A stretch of DNA of 64,000 nucleotides, from contig NZ_FOYW01000001.1 in assembly GCF_900115285.1 (NCBI RefSeq), forward strand, positions 2,730,581 through 2,794,580, written 5' to 3'. This stretch comes from Marinobacter daqiaonensis. GTDB lineage: Bacteria > Pseudomonadota > Gammaproteobacteria > Pseudomonadales > Oleiphilaceae. Position numbers and translations under genes: made by a program. This document shows, one piece after another, positions 51,671-60,103 of the stretch. The notes under the pieces were generated by a model. That model was not told where the DNA came from, searched no databases, and saw nothing but the letters and a program-made list of their open reading frames with translations. Each line of letters starts with the position of its first letter. The first letter of the stretch is position 1.

Positions 51671-52696
51671 ATGCCTGATACCCTCCAGAACCGTCGCTGG
51701 GTCCTGCGTAAGCGTCCGGAAGCGGACATCACGTCGGAGCATCTGGAACTGGTCACCCAACCGGTTCCGGAACTCTCGCCGGACCAGGTGCTTATCCGCA
51801 ACATCTACCTGTCACTGGATCCCACTCATCGCCTGTGGATGAGCGACCGGGAGCAATATCTGCCACCGGTCCAGGTGGGCGATGTCATGAGAGGCGGTAC
51901 CCTGGGGGTGGTGGAAGAATCACGCTCAGAACGGTTTCGTCCCGGCGATATCGTCAAGCCCATGGTTGGCGGCTGGGAGGCCTACACCGTGGCAGATGCC
52001 AAAATGGTGCGCCCGGTAGCCACCCATCCGGATCTTCCCCTGTCCGCTTACATGTCGGTGCTCGGGTCCACCGGTATCACCGCCTACTTCGGTCTGCTGG
52101 ATATCGGCAAGCCACAACCGGGGGAGACCGTGGTGGTCAGTGCGGCTGCAGGTGCGGTGGGATCCATCGTGGGCCAGATCGCAAAGCTGAAGGGTTGCCG
52201 TGTCATTGGTATCGCCGGTGGCACGGAGAAGTGTCGCTGGCTTGCTGATGAGCTGGGCTTCGACGGCGCCATTGACTATCGCAATGAGGACGTGCCCGCC
52301 ATGCTCGACCGGCTTTGCCCGGACGGCGTCGACATCCAGTTCGAGAACGTTGGCGGCGACATCATGGATGCCATCTATAACCGTCTCAATCTCAATGGTC
52401 GCCTGTCCCTGTGCGGCATGATTTCCCGTTATAACGACGAAGGCGTCATGCCCGGGCCCAGGGATTTCGGTCGTGTGCTGATGAAGCGCCTGACGGTGAA
52501 GGGGTTTATCGTTCTCGATTACCAGAAGCGGTTCCCGGAAGCGCTGGAGGCCCTGACCGAATGGGTCAGCAGGGATCAGCTCCAATGGAAGAATCACGTG
52601 GTGGATGGCCTGGACAATGCCCTGGATGGGCTGTCGCTGCTGTTCAGCGGTAAAAACGAAGGCAAGCTGATGGTGAAAGTGTCGGACGAGCCCTGA
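51671..52696 (+). CDS. NADP-dependent alkenal/enone reductase, MDR family
   Basis: Medium-chain reductase of 341 residues of the leukotriene B4 12-hydroxydehydrogenase / curcumin-reductase type: YLSLDPTHRLWMSD at the N-terminus, VSAAAGAVGSIVGQIAKLKG for NADP, and YFDxxG-like VDIQFENVGGDIMDAI. It lacks structural zinc. It reduces alpha,beta-unsaturated ketones or aldehydes. Start ATG with AAGGA. Followed by a good terminator. Confidence 0.92.
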   Translation: MPDTLQNRRWVLRKRPEADITSEHLELVTQPVPELSPDQVLIRNIYLSLDPTHRLWMSDREQYLPPVQVGDVMRGGTLGVVEESRSERFRPGDIVKPMVGGWEAYTVADAKMVRPVATHPDLPLSAYMSVLGSTGITAYFGLLDIGKPQPGETVVVSAAAGAVGSIVGQIAKLKGCRVIGIAGGTEKCRWLADELGFDGAIDYRNEDVPAMLDRLCPDGVDIQFENVGGDIMDAIYNRLNLNGRLSLCGMISRYNDEGVMPGPRDFGRVLMKRLTVKGFIVLDYQKRFPEALEALTEWVSRDQLQWKNHVVDGLDNALDGLSLLFSGKNEGKLMVKVSDEP

Positions 52697-52754
52697 TTTC
52701 TCCTGCAGCGAAAGAACCTCGAGCGGAGGCACTTGGCAGATACCAGTGCTGTGA

Positions 52755-52787
52755 CCGGAGGCCCGTTCTGGGCTCTCCGGCTTTTTT
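52755..52787 (+). terminator. Rho-independent terminator
   Basis: CCGGAG (52755-52760) and CTCCGG (52775-52780), with CCC/GGG inside, followed by TTTTTT (52782-52787). Terminates the reductase gene. Confidence 0.85.
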
Positions 52788-52851
52788 ACGTTCAGGGTTT
52801 ACCAGGCGGGCAGAGAGATGGAGGCTGGTCCTGAATTCAAGTAAAGAGTAT

Positions 52852-52970
52852 GGGGCGTCCCGGGGCTGGGGAGATCTTTCAGAGCAGGGGCATGGATGCC
52901 CCGGAAGCGTTGGGGTGGCAGGACGCCCCTCCGACGCGGCGGCGAAAGACCTCCCCAGTGCCGGGACGTC
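52852..52970. repeat. Structured element with alternative pairings
   Basis: GGGGCGTCC (52852-52860) is exactly complementary to GGACGCCCC (52921-52929), but the overlapping CGTCCCGG (52856-52863) is exactly complementary to CCGGGACG (52961-52968), extended by CTGGGGAG / CTCCCCAG and CTTTC / GAAAG. A third hairpin GGGGCAT-GG-ATGCCCC sits at 52887-52902. It looks like a dispersed intergenic repeat; a regulatory role is unproven. Confidence 0.65.
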
Positions 52971-53011
52971 TTGCACTGCAACAATAGGCACGCCCGGTTT
53001 TTTACTGACGA

Positions 53012-53887
53012 TTACCTGAATTCCGGCTCTCCCTGCCAATCGAAGAACTCCGGCATATCGGTGGATACCTTGTTGGCGTAGTCCGCCGGCCGTTTCTCCA
53101 GGAACGAAGCCACTCCCTCCTTTGCATCCGCTGACGCGCCACGGGCCTGGACCGCGCGGCTATCCAGCTGATGTGCTTCCATCGGGTGTTCGGCCCCGGC
53201 CATGCGCCACAGCATCTGGCGTGTCATGGCCACAGACACCGGGGCGGTGTTGTCGGCGATTTCCCGGGCGATTTCCCGGGCTGCCGGCAGCAGCTCGTCC
53301 GGGGCGTGAACCGATCGCACCAGCCCGCGTTTTTCCAGCTCATCGGCGTTGATCAGTTTACCGGTCATACACCACTCCAATGCCGTAGACAGACCCACCG
53401 CCCGGGAGATGAACCAGGACGAGGCCGCTTCCGGCACGATGCCCCGGCGGGTGAATACGAAACCGTAGCGCGCCTTTTCGGAGGCCAGGCGGATATCCAT
53501 GGCCAGGGACATGGTGGCGCCGACGCCCACCGCGGCGCCGTTGATGGCGCCGATCACCGGTTTCAGGCTGCGGAAGATGCGCAGCGAGACCATGCCGCCA
53601 CCGTCCCGGTTGACGCCGCTGGCCAGGGGGTCCGGGGCATTTTCCCGGCGGGACTCGTAGTCAAAGGTATCCGCTCCTGAGGAAAGGTCCGCACCGGCGC
53701 AGAATGCCTTGCCAGCGCCGGTAACGATCACGGCCCGAACGCTGTCGTCGGCGTCGGTCCGTTCGAAGGCAGCAATCAGCTCTTCCATCATTTTCAGGGT
53801 GAAGGCGTTCATCCGGTCCGGCCGGTTCAGGGTGATGGTGGCGATACCTTCCTCGATGTCGAGGGCTATGGTTTCAAACTGGCTCAT
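53012..53887 (-). CDS. Enoyl-CoA hydratase/isomerase
   Basis: Crotonase-fold protein of 291 residues. GKAFCAGADLSSGADTFDYE and NGAAVGVGATMSLAMD form the oxyanion hole, with an insertion (SRRENAPDPLASGVNRDGGG) between them. RRGIVPEAASSWFISRAVG has Glu at the second catalytic position. Start ATG at 53887, nine bases after the SDR stop, so both share a promoter near operator 7. It probably hydrates a trans-2-enoyl-CoA. Confidence 0.91.
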   Translation of the reverse strand: MSQFETIALDIEEGIATITLNRPDRMNAFTLKMMEELIAAFERTDADDSVRAVIVTGAGKAFCAGADLSSGADTFDYESRRENAPDPLASGVNRDGGGMVSLRIFRSLKPVIGAINGAAVGVGATMSLAMDIRLASEKARYGFVFTRRGIVPEAASSWFISRAVGLSTALEWCMTGKLINADELEKRGLVRSVHAPDELLPAAREIAREIADNTAPVSVAMTRQMLWRMAGAEHPMEAHQLDSRAVQARGASADAKEGVASFLEKRPADYANKVSTDMPEFFDWQGEPEFR

Positions 53888-53896
53888 AACAATTCC

Positions 53897-54700
53897 TTAT
53901 CCGCAGATCATGGCGGAGCAACCGCCGTCGATGTAGAGGACCTGGCCGGTGGTGTGCTTGCTGGCATCCGAGGCGAACATCACGGTCGCGCCCTTCAGGG
54001 CCTCGTCGTCCCCGGTCTGTTGCAGGGGGACATGGCGGATCAGGCCCTCGTCACCATGCTGGTCCCTGAGGCCCTTCGACATCTTGCTGGGGAAATAGCC
54101 GGGGCCGATGGCGTTGACGGTGATCTTGTGGGCGCCCCATTCCGCCGCCAGGGCCCGGGTGAAGGTCACCACGGCCCCCTTGCTGGTGTTATAGCCGACG
54201 GCGGTCATCAGGTCCCGGTTGCCGCCGATGGCGGCGTTGGAGGCAATGTTGATGATTCGGCCATAACGTCGGGGAATCATGCTCTTCCTGCCTACCTCCC
54301 GGGTGAGCAGGAACAGGTTCCGCACATTCAGGGTCATGACCTTGTCCCAGCCCTCCAGGGGATAGTCCTCCGCGGGTGCCCCCCAGGTGGCCCCTGCGTT
54401 GTTCACGAGGATATCAATGTGGCCAAGAACTTCAATGGCGCGGTCCGCCAGGCCGATAACCTCATCCTCGTTCGCCAGGTTGGCCAGGAGGGGCGTGACG
54501 TCATGTCCGGCGGCCTGCAGCTCGTCGGCGGCCTCGTTCAGGTCGGTCTCCTTGCGGGCGCTGATCACCAGCCTCGCCCCGGCTTCGCCAAGGGCGTGAG
54601 CCATCTGCAGGCCCAGGCCACGGGAGCCGCCGGTTACCAGGGCAGTGCGCCCGTTGAGATCGAGCAGCTGCTGAATGCTGCGTGCGGGGGTATCCGTCAT
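53897..54700 (-). CDS. SDR family oxidoreductase, candidate LvaD-like reductase
   Basis: SDR of 267 residues. Cofactor loop TGGSRGLG (about 23-30), NNAGATWGAP, NIASNAAIGG with the catalytic Ser, YNTSK, and the C-terminus TGQVLYIDGG. It is divergent from the crotonase - kinase - DUF6285 - dehydrogenase operon. In levulinate catabolism, an SDR (LvaD) reduces 4-ketoacyl-CoA to 4-hydroxyacyl-CoA; this gene could play that part (inference), but a 3-hydroxyacyl-CoA dehydrogenase role is equally compatible with the sequence. Confidence 0.9.
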   Translation of the reverse strand: MTDTPARSIQQLLDLNGRTALVTGGSRGLGLQMAHALGEAGARLVISARKETDLNEAADELQAAGHDVTPLLANLANEDEVIGLADRAIEVLGHIDILVNNAGATWGAPAEDYPLEGWDKVMTLNVRNLFLLTREVGRKSMIPRRYGRIINIASNAAIGGNRDLMTAVGYNTSKGAVVTFTRALAAEWGAHKITVNAIGPGYFPSKMSKGLRDQHGDEGLIRHVPLQQTGDDEALKGATVMFASDASKHTTGQVLYIDGGCSAMICG

Positions 54701-54766
54701 CAGGGGAGTCCTCGAATAAGAGCAGTGATTGTCCGTCTACGGTGCCCCGGGTGGCTTCCCGGGTCA

Positions 54767-54782
54767 TCGTCCGTTGCGACGA
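54767..54782. promoter_or_regulatory. TCGTC-N6-GACGA operator 7
   Basis: TCGTCCGTTGCGACGA lies 66 bases upstream of the SDR start (54700) and 37 bases from operator 8. Confidence 0.78.
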
Positions 54783-54803
54783 AAAGCCCGGCCGGATGGC
54801 GAT

Positions 54804-54819
54804 TCGTCGGTTCAGACGA
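54804..54819. promoter_or_regulatory. TCGTC-N6-GACGA operator 8
   Basis: TCGTCGGTTCAGACGA lies 51 bases upstream of the crotonase start at 54871. Confidence 0.78.
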
Positions 54820-54870
54820 TGCCCATGCCCGCCACTGAGACGACGATGGAAAAAACGAGGAGGACACCCC

Positions 54871-55638
54871 ATGACCGAAAACAATGCTGTGCAGTACGTC
54901 GTCCGCGACGCCGTTGCCTGGATCCGCATGAACCGCCCGGACTCCCTTAACGCCTTCAACCAGGATCTGCGACGGGACCTGTCCGACGCCCTGAGGCGGG
55001 CCGGCGACGATGCGTCGGTGAAAGTGGTGGTGCTGGGTGCCGAGGGTCGTGCCTTCAGTGCCGGCGCCGACCTGATGGAGGACAACTCGCCGGACCGGTC
55101 CGACGTCACCCGCCAGCTGATGGACGACTATCGTCCCATTCTGGAGAGCATCCAGAACATGCCCAAACCGGTGATCGGTGTTGCCCCTGGTGTGGCGGCA
55201 GGTATCGGCGCATCGGTACTGATGAGCTGTGACCAGGTGGTGATGGCGGACACATCCCGTATCTATCTGGCATTCAGTCACATCGGTCTGATACCGGATG
55301 GCGGCGGTACCTGGCTGCTGTTCCAGACCCTGGGCTACCACCGGGCCTTCGCTCTCATCACCGAGGGCGGCAGCCTGAGCGCCCAGGAGTGCCTGGCACT
55401 GGGTCTGGCGCGAGCGGTCGTTCCCCAGGGCGAGGAAGACGCGACTGCCGCCGGCATTGCCGCCACGCTCTGTGAACGGTCGTCCCTGGCCACGGCGGAG
55501 GCCAAGCGCCTGTTACGCCAATGCGCCACCGCCTCCTACGCCCAGATTTTCGAGGGGGAGGCCATCGCCCAGAAGCAGTGTCTGCAGAGTGAGGAGTCCC
55601 GCGAGGCCATCGCCAAATTCAAGAACCGCCAGCGCTGA
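54871..55638 (+). CDS. Enoyl-CoA hydratase/isomerase
   Basis: Crotonase-fold protein of 255 residues: GRAFSAGADLMEDN and PGVAAGIGASVLMSCD for the oxyanion hole; FSHIGLIPDGGGTWLLFQ with Asp in place of the second Glu, as in PaaG-like isomerases. The ATG at 54871 follows GAGGAGG; the open frame upstream would cover operators 7 and 8. It is the first gene of an operon with the kinase, the DUF6285 protein and the acyl-CoA dehydrogenase. Confidence 0.92.
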   Translation: MTENNAVQYVVRDAVAWIRMNRPDSLNAFNQDLRRDLSDALRRAGDDASVKVVVLGAEGRAFSAGADLMEDNSPDRSDVTRQLMDDYRPILESIQNMPKPVIGVAPGVAAGIGASVLMSCDQVVMADTSRIYLAFSHIGLIPDGGGTWLLFQTLGYHRAFALITEGGSLSAQECLALGLARAVVPQGEEDATAAGIAATLCERSSLATAEAKRLLRQCATASYAQIFEGEAIAQKQCLQSEESREAIAKFKNRQR

Positions 55639-55683
55639 CCCGCCAGCGTTTTTCTGTTCTCTGATCACAAGAAAGAAACCACC

Positions 55684-56727
55684 ATGCCCGAGACCTCAAG
55701 TTCTACCGAAGAAGGCCTGGAAACGCGACTGAACAGAGTGCTCCAACGCTTCCTCCCGGGCGCCCGGGTGACGGGGCTGAAGCGCCTGACCGGCGGTGCG
55801 AATCAGCAGATGTGGTCGCTGGATGCCAGCGCCGGCGAGGCCATGACACCATTCATTCTGCGCCAGGCCAGCAACTGGAACCAGGGCAGCGACGACAGCC
55901 TGGACCTGGATGACGAAGCACGGCTGGTGATCCGGGCCGGGGAGGGTGGCGTTGCCGCCCCCCGGGTCTACGAGATTCTCCGGCCGGAGGATGAACTCGG
56001 TACCGGCTACCTCATGGAGCGCGTTTCCGGCGAAACCCTGCCTCCGAAGATTCTCCGGGAGGAGCGCTATGCCGGGGCCCGGTCCCAGCTCGCCCATCAG
56101 TGTGGCGAGGCCCTTGCGGAGATCCATCGCCTCGACGTCGCGGATCTGGATTTTCTCGCCCGCGCCACACCGGCACAGGCCCTGGATCAGCTCTATCGGG
56201 AGTACCGGGGCCATGGCGAGCCCCGTCCGGTTTTTGAACTGGCGTTTCGCTGGCTCAGGGATCACCTGCCGGAAGCGCCGGAGACCCTGGCCCTGGTGCA
56301 CGGTGATTTCCGTCACGGCAACCTGATGGTGGATGAGAGCGGACTTGTCTCTGTACTGGATTGGGAGCTGGCGTATCTCGGTGATCCCATGGCGGATCTG
56401 GGCTGGATCTGCGTGAACTCCTGGCGCTACGGCCACATTGATCTTCCGGTAGGTGGTTTTGGCACCCGTGAGCAGCTGTTCGAAGGCTACCAGGCAGCCA
56501 GCGGGCAGCGCCCGGATCCGGAGCGCGTCCGCTTCTGGGAGATTTTCGGCACCCTGCGCTGGGGAATCATGTGCCAGGGCATGGCCGCCTCCTTCGTGGC
56601 CGGCCACGACACCTCGCCCGAGCGCGGAGCGATTGGACGCCGGGCCTCGGAAACGGAAGTGGACCTGCTGCGACAGCTCGTTCCCCTGCCTGCGCCAGAG
56701 GAGAAAAGTGATGCAAGACCTGCCTGA
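55684..56727 (+). CDS. Aminoglycoside-phosphotransferase-fold kinase, LvaA / ACAD10-11-like
   Basis: Kinase of 347 residues with the APH fold: TGGANQQMW near the N-terminus, HGDFRHGN catalytic loop (HGD at 206-208), and VLDWE (Asp226) binding magnesium. It is not an antibiotic-resistance gene in this setting. In P. putida LvaA, and in the N-terminal domain of ACAD10/11, this fold phosphorylates 4-hydroxyacyl-CoA. Immediate neighbours, a DUF6285 protein and an acyl-CoA dehydrogenase, match LvaB and LvaC. Overlaps the next gene by 17 bases. Confidence 0.88.
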   Translation: MPETSSSTEEGLETRLNRVLQRFLPGARVTGLKRLTGGANQQMWSLDASAGEAMTPFILRQASNWNQGSDDSLDLDDEARLVIRAGEGGVAAPRVYEILRPEDELGTGYLMERVSGETLPPKILREERYAGARSQLAHQCGEALAEIHRLDVADLDFLARATPAQALDQLYREYRGHGEPRPVFELAFRWLRDHLPEAPETLALVHGDFRHGNLMVDESGLVSVLDWELAYLGDPMADLGWICVNSWRYGHIDLPVGGFGTREQLFEGYQAASGQRPDPERVRFWEIFGTLRWGIMCQGMAASFVAGHDTSPERGAIGRRASETEVDLLRQLVPLPAPEEKSDARPA

Positions 56728-57121
56728 TAATCCGGCGCTGCTGGCCTCGGTGGAAGCCTTCCTCAGGGACGAAGTAATGCCACAGATGGAACCCGCGGAA
56801 GCTTTCCGGGCCCGCGTCTCCGCCAACGTGCTGGGCATGGTGCGCCGCCATCTGGAAATGGCCAGTCGTGACGATGGCCATGACGAGCGCGAACAACTGC
56901 ACCAGCTGACCGGCAAGAGGGGCACTCTGGCGGGGCTCACCACGGAGGTTTGCCGGCTGATAGCCGAAGGGTCGCTGACCCCCGATAACCCGCGGCTGCG
57001 TGATTATCTCTGGCTCACCACCCTCAACAAGGTGGCGGTGGACCAGCCGAAATATTCCGGGTATCGCCGGGCCCGGGAAGAGTGGACTGCTTACCAGTCA
57101 GGCTTCCCTAAAGAATACTGA
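56711..57121 (+). CDS. DUF6285 protein, LvaB-like
   Basis: Small helical protein of 136 residues (QDLPDNPALLASVEAFLRD start; LRDYLWLTTLNKVAVDQPKY near the end). No signal peptide. I recall this family as the constant small partner between an APH-type kinase and an acyl-CoA dehydrogenase; in P. putida LvaB is needed with LvaA for kinase activity. The start is the ATG at 56711 (a GTG lies just before it), 17 bases inside the kinase gene, which suggests coupled synthesis and a complex. Confidence 0.82.
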   Translation: MQDLPDNPALLASVEAFLRDEVMPQMEPAEAFRARVSANVLGMVRRHLEMASRDDGHDEREQLHQLTGKRGTLAGLTTEVCRLIAEGSLTPDNPRLRDYLWLTTLNKVAVDQPKYSGYRRAREEWTAYQSGFPKEY

Positions 57122-57153
57122 CATTCACCAACAGCTATCTCTGGAGTAAGACC

Positions 57154-58440
57154 ATGGACTTTCACCTGCCGCAGGAACTGACCGACTATCTCGCTGAGCT
57201 GGACGACTTCATCGAAAAGGAAATCCGCCCCCTGGAGCAGCAGGATGACAACATCCGCTTCTTTGATCACCGCCGCGAATGGGCCCGGACCGATTTCGAG
57301 GGGGGCGGTCTTCCCCGTACGGAGTGGGAGGACCTGCTGAAGGTAGCCCGCCGCAAGGCGGATGAGGCCGGCCATCTGCGATTTCCGCTGCCCAGGGCAT
57401 TCGGAGGAAAGGATGGCTCCAACCTGGCCATGACAGTGATCCGGGAGCATTTGGCGGCCAGGGGCCTGGGTCTGCACAACGATCTGCAGAACGAGCACTC
57501 CATTGTGGCCAACAATCCTTTCGTGCTGCTGTTCCGGGACTTCGGGAGCCCGCAGCAGTACGAGGAATTCGTGGACAACATGCTCAACGAGAAATACCAG
57601 CTCGCCTTCGGTCTCACCGAGCCGGACCACGGCTCCGACGCCACCCACATGGAAACCCGGGCGGTTCGGGAGACCCGGGATGGTGTTGACGGCTGGCTGA
57701 TCAATGGCGAGAAGATGTGGACCACCGGTATGCATACCGCCACCCACTGCATTACCTTCGTGCGCACCAGTGGGAACGACGGCGACGCCAAAGGCATTAC
57801 CGCCCTGATCGTGCCATCCGATACCTCCGGTGTGAAAGTGGAGGAGTATCTGTGGACCTTCAACATGCCCACGGACCATCCCCGGGTGAGTTTCACCAAC
57901 GTGTGGGTACCGGACACGGCGGTCTTTGGGCCCTTGGACGGGGGCCTGGCCATTGCCCAGCACTTTGTCCATGAGAACCGCATCCGCCAGGCAGCCTCCA
58001 GCCTGGGGGCTGCCGATTTCTGCATCAGGGAAAGCGTGAAGTACGCCCGTAGGCGCAAGCCCTTCGGTCAGGAGCTTGCCCGCAACCAGGGTATCCAGTT
58101 TCCCCTGGTGGAACTGGCGACGCAGGTGGAAATGTTGCGACTGCTGATCCGCAAGACCGCCTGGGAAATGGATCAGCTCTCCAAGCCGGAAGTGGCCAAC
58201 CAGCTCTCCGACAAGGTGTCGATGTGCAACTACTGGTCAAACCGCCTGTGCTGTGAGGCAGCTGATCAGGCCATGCAGGTCCATGGCGGTATTGGCTACT
58301 CCCGCCACAAGCCGTTCGAGCATATCTACCGTCATCACCGCCGTTACCGCATCACCGAGGGTTCGGAGGAAATCCAGAAGCGCAAGGTGGGCGCGTTCCT
58401 GTTCGGGTATCTCGGGCCCAACAAGTGGAAGGAAGCCTGA
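57154..58440 (+). CDS. Acyl-CoA dehydrogenase, LvaC / ACAD10-11-like
   Basis: Acyl-CoA dehydrogenase of 428 residues. An extended N-terminus (LTDYLAELDDFIEKEIRPLE), FGLTEPDHGSDATHMETR, INGEKMWTTGMHTATH, RKPFGQELARNQ, VHGGIGYSRHKPFEHIYRH, and ITEGSEEIQKRKVG at the C-terminus. In ACAD10/11 and LvaC the enzyme works on 4-phosphoacyl-CoA made by the kinase, removing phosphate to move the hydroxyl from C4 to C3. The gene order kinase - DUF6285 - dehydrogenase supports that here, but the chemistry is not proven by sequence alone. Confidence 0.9.
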   Translation: MDFHLPQELTDYLAELDDFIEKEIRPLEQQDDNIRFFDHRREWARTDFEGGGLPRTEWEDLLKVARRKADEAGHLRFPLPRAFGGKDGSNLAMTVIREHLAARGLGLHNDLQNEHSIVANNPFVLLFRDFGSPQQYEEFVDNMLNEKYQLAFGLTEPDHGSDATHMETRAVRETRDGVDGWLINGEKMWTTGMHTATHCITFVRTSGNDGDAKGITALIVPSDTSGVKVEEYLWTFNMPTDHPRVSFTNVWVPDTAVFGPLDGGLAIAQHFVHENRIRQAASSLGAADFCIRESVKYARRRKPFGQELARNQGIQFPLVELATQVEMLRLLIRKTAWEMDQLSKPEVANQLSDKVSMCNYWSNRLCCEAADQAMQVHGGIGYSRHKPFEHIYRHHRRYRITEGSEEIQKRKVGAFLFGYLGPNKWKEA

Positions 58441-58447
58441 GGGGATT

Positions 58448-58463
58448 TCGTCCTTAACGACGA
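58448..58463. promoter_or_regulatory. TCGTC-N6-GACGA operator 9
   Basis: TCGTCCTTAACGACGA lies 78 bases upstream of the ligase start (58542), directly after the dehydrogenase stop. Confidence 0.75.
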
Positions 58464-58541
58464 GGCCTCCGGCCGGAAGTGGTGGCGATAATGCCACCTC
58501 TGACCCCAATGCACCGATAACAAAAGCAAGCGAGATCAACC

Positions 58542-60095
58542 ATGTACCTGACGCAACTCCTGCACAAGGCCCTCCGGGAATATCCCAATGATGAAGCCGT
58601 CGTTTTCGGCGAGCGTCGCCAGACCTGGGCCCAGCTGACAGACCGCGTGGCCCGGCTCGCTGGTGTCCTGCAGACGTTGGGTATGGGCCCGGATGACCGG
58701 GTAGGTATCCTGGGTCTCAACTCCGACCGGTATATGGAGACCGTGTTCGCAGCGCTCTGGGGCGGCGGCGTCTTCAATACCGTGAACATCCGCTGGAGCG
58801 CCCCGGAGATCGCCTATTCCCTGGATGACTGTGATACCCGGATCCTGTTCGTGGACGATGAGTTCGCTTCCATGCTTGGCGCCATTCGCGAACGCTCCTC
58901 GGCCTTGCAGAAAGTGGTCTACATGGGCGACCGGACGGCTCCCGAAGGGACGGAAGATCTCCGTGACCTCATCAGTGGGGCCTCTCCCGTTGCCGATGCC
59001 GGGCGTTGTGACAGGGACCTGGCAGGCATTCTTTACACCGGCGGCACCACCGGTAAGCCCAAGGGGGTAATGCTGAGCCACGGCAACCTGTACCTGAGCG
59101 CCCTGAGTACGGTCATACCCGCCTGCCGGAAGGATCGCATCGTCGGGCTGCATTCGGCGCCCTTCTTCCATGTGGCGGGTATCGGCCTGCTGCTCCAGCT
59201 GTCGATCCGGGGTGGTACCAACATCATCCTGCCCCGTTTCGAGCCTCTGCCGGTCATCGAGGCCATCGGCCGCGAGAAAGTGGAAGAGACCTTCCTGGTG
59301 CCCACCATGCTGAGGGCGGTGCTGGATCACCCCGAGTTTGACAGCCATGACACCAGTTCCCTGCGGTGCTTTATCTACGGTGCGTCCCCCATGGACAGTG
59401 CGTTACTGAAACGGGCCATGAAGAAGCTGCCCAACGCGGACTTCCTGCAGATGTATGGCATGACCGAGCTGTCACCCACCGTCACCATGCTGCATCCGGA
59501 GATCCATTCCGACCCTGCCCGGCACCACAAGCTGATGTCAGCCGGATGCCCGACGCACATCGCCGAGATCCGCATTGTGGACCCAATGGACAATGAGGTT
59601 CCACGAGGCCAGGTGGGCGAGATCTGCGCCCGTGGTCCCATGGTGATGCAGGGCTACTGGAACAAGGAAAGCCAGACTAGGGATGCGATCCGTGAGGGCT
59701 GGATGCATACCGGAGATGCGGGCTACATGGATGACGACGGCTATGTGTTCCTGGTGGACCGGATCAAGGACATGATCGTGACGGGCGGCGAAAACGTCTA
59801 CTCCGTGGAAGTGGAGGACGTGCTGCTGCAGTACCCCCAGGTATCCCAGTGCGCGGTCATCGGTGTGCCGGATGAAAAGTGGGGCGAGCGGGTGCACGCG
59901 GTCCTGATTCTCAGGGAGGGCGAGGAACTCGACGAGGCAGACCTCACCACCTTCTGCAAGGAACATATCGCCGGCTACAAGTGCCCCAGAAGTTATGAGG
60001 TGCGTGATCAGCTGCCCATGTCAGGGGCCGGCAAGCTATTGAAGTTCAAACTGAAGGAAGAGCACTGGAAGGAAAAGGGCCGGAACATCGGCTGA
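58542..60095 (+). CDS. AMP-forming acyl-CoA ligase, LvaE-like position
   Basis: ANL ligase of 517 residues. P-loop GILYTGGTTGKPKGVMLSH (Gly replaces the usual Ser), MHTGDAGYMDDDGYVFLVDR, VTGGENVYSVEVEDVL, and PMSGAGKLLKFKLKEEH with the C-terminal Lys. It has its own operator but follows the kinase-dehydrogenase operon, as LvaE follows LvaABCD in P. putida. Probably makes the CoA ester of a hydroxy- or keto-acid for that set (inference). Confidence 0.92.
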   Translation: MYLTQLLHKALREYPNDEAVVFGERRQTWAQLTDRVARLAGVLQTLGMGPDDRVGILGLNSDRYMETVFAALWGGGVFNTVNIRWSAPEIAYSLDDCDTRILFVDDEFASMLGAIRERSSALQKVVYMGDRTAPEGTEDLRDLISGASPVADAGRCDRDLAGILYTGGTTGKPKGVMLSHGNLYLSALSTVIPACRKDRIVGLHSAPFFHVAGIGLLLQLSIRGGTNIILPRFEPLPVIEAIGREKVEETFLVPTMLRAVLDHPEFDSHDTSSLRCFIYGASPMDSALLKRAMKKLPNADFLQMYGMTELSPTVTMLHPEIHSDPARHHKLMSAGCPTHIAEIRIVDPMDNEVPRGQVGEICARGPMVMQGYWNKESQTRDAIREGWMHTGDAGYMDDDGYVFLVDRIKDMIVTGGENVYSVEVEDVLLQYPQVSQCAVIGVPDEKWGERVHAVLILREGEELDEADLTTFCKEHIAGYKCPRSYEVRDQLPMSGAGKLLKFKLKEEHWKEKGRNIG

Positions 60096-60103
60096 AGGCC
60101 AAT

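Larger units (their letters stand above)
52697..53011. other. Non-coding region between convergent genes
   Basis: The 315 bases hold no supported gene: a terminator (52755-52787) and a strongly structured element (52852-52970). Confidence 0.7.

Noticed and set aside
55684..56727. Aminoglycoside resistance gene
   Set aside because: The APH fold is present, but the neighbours (DUF6285 protein, acyl-CoA dehydrogenase) point to an acyl-CoA kinase.
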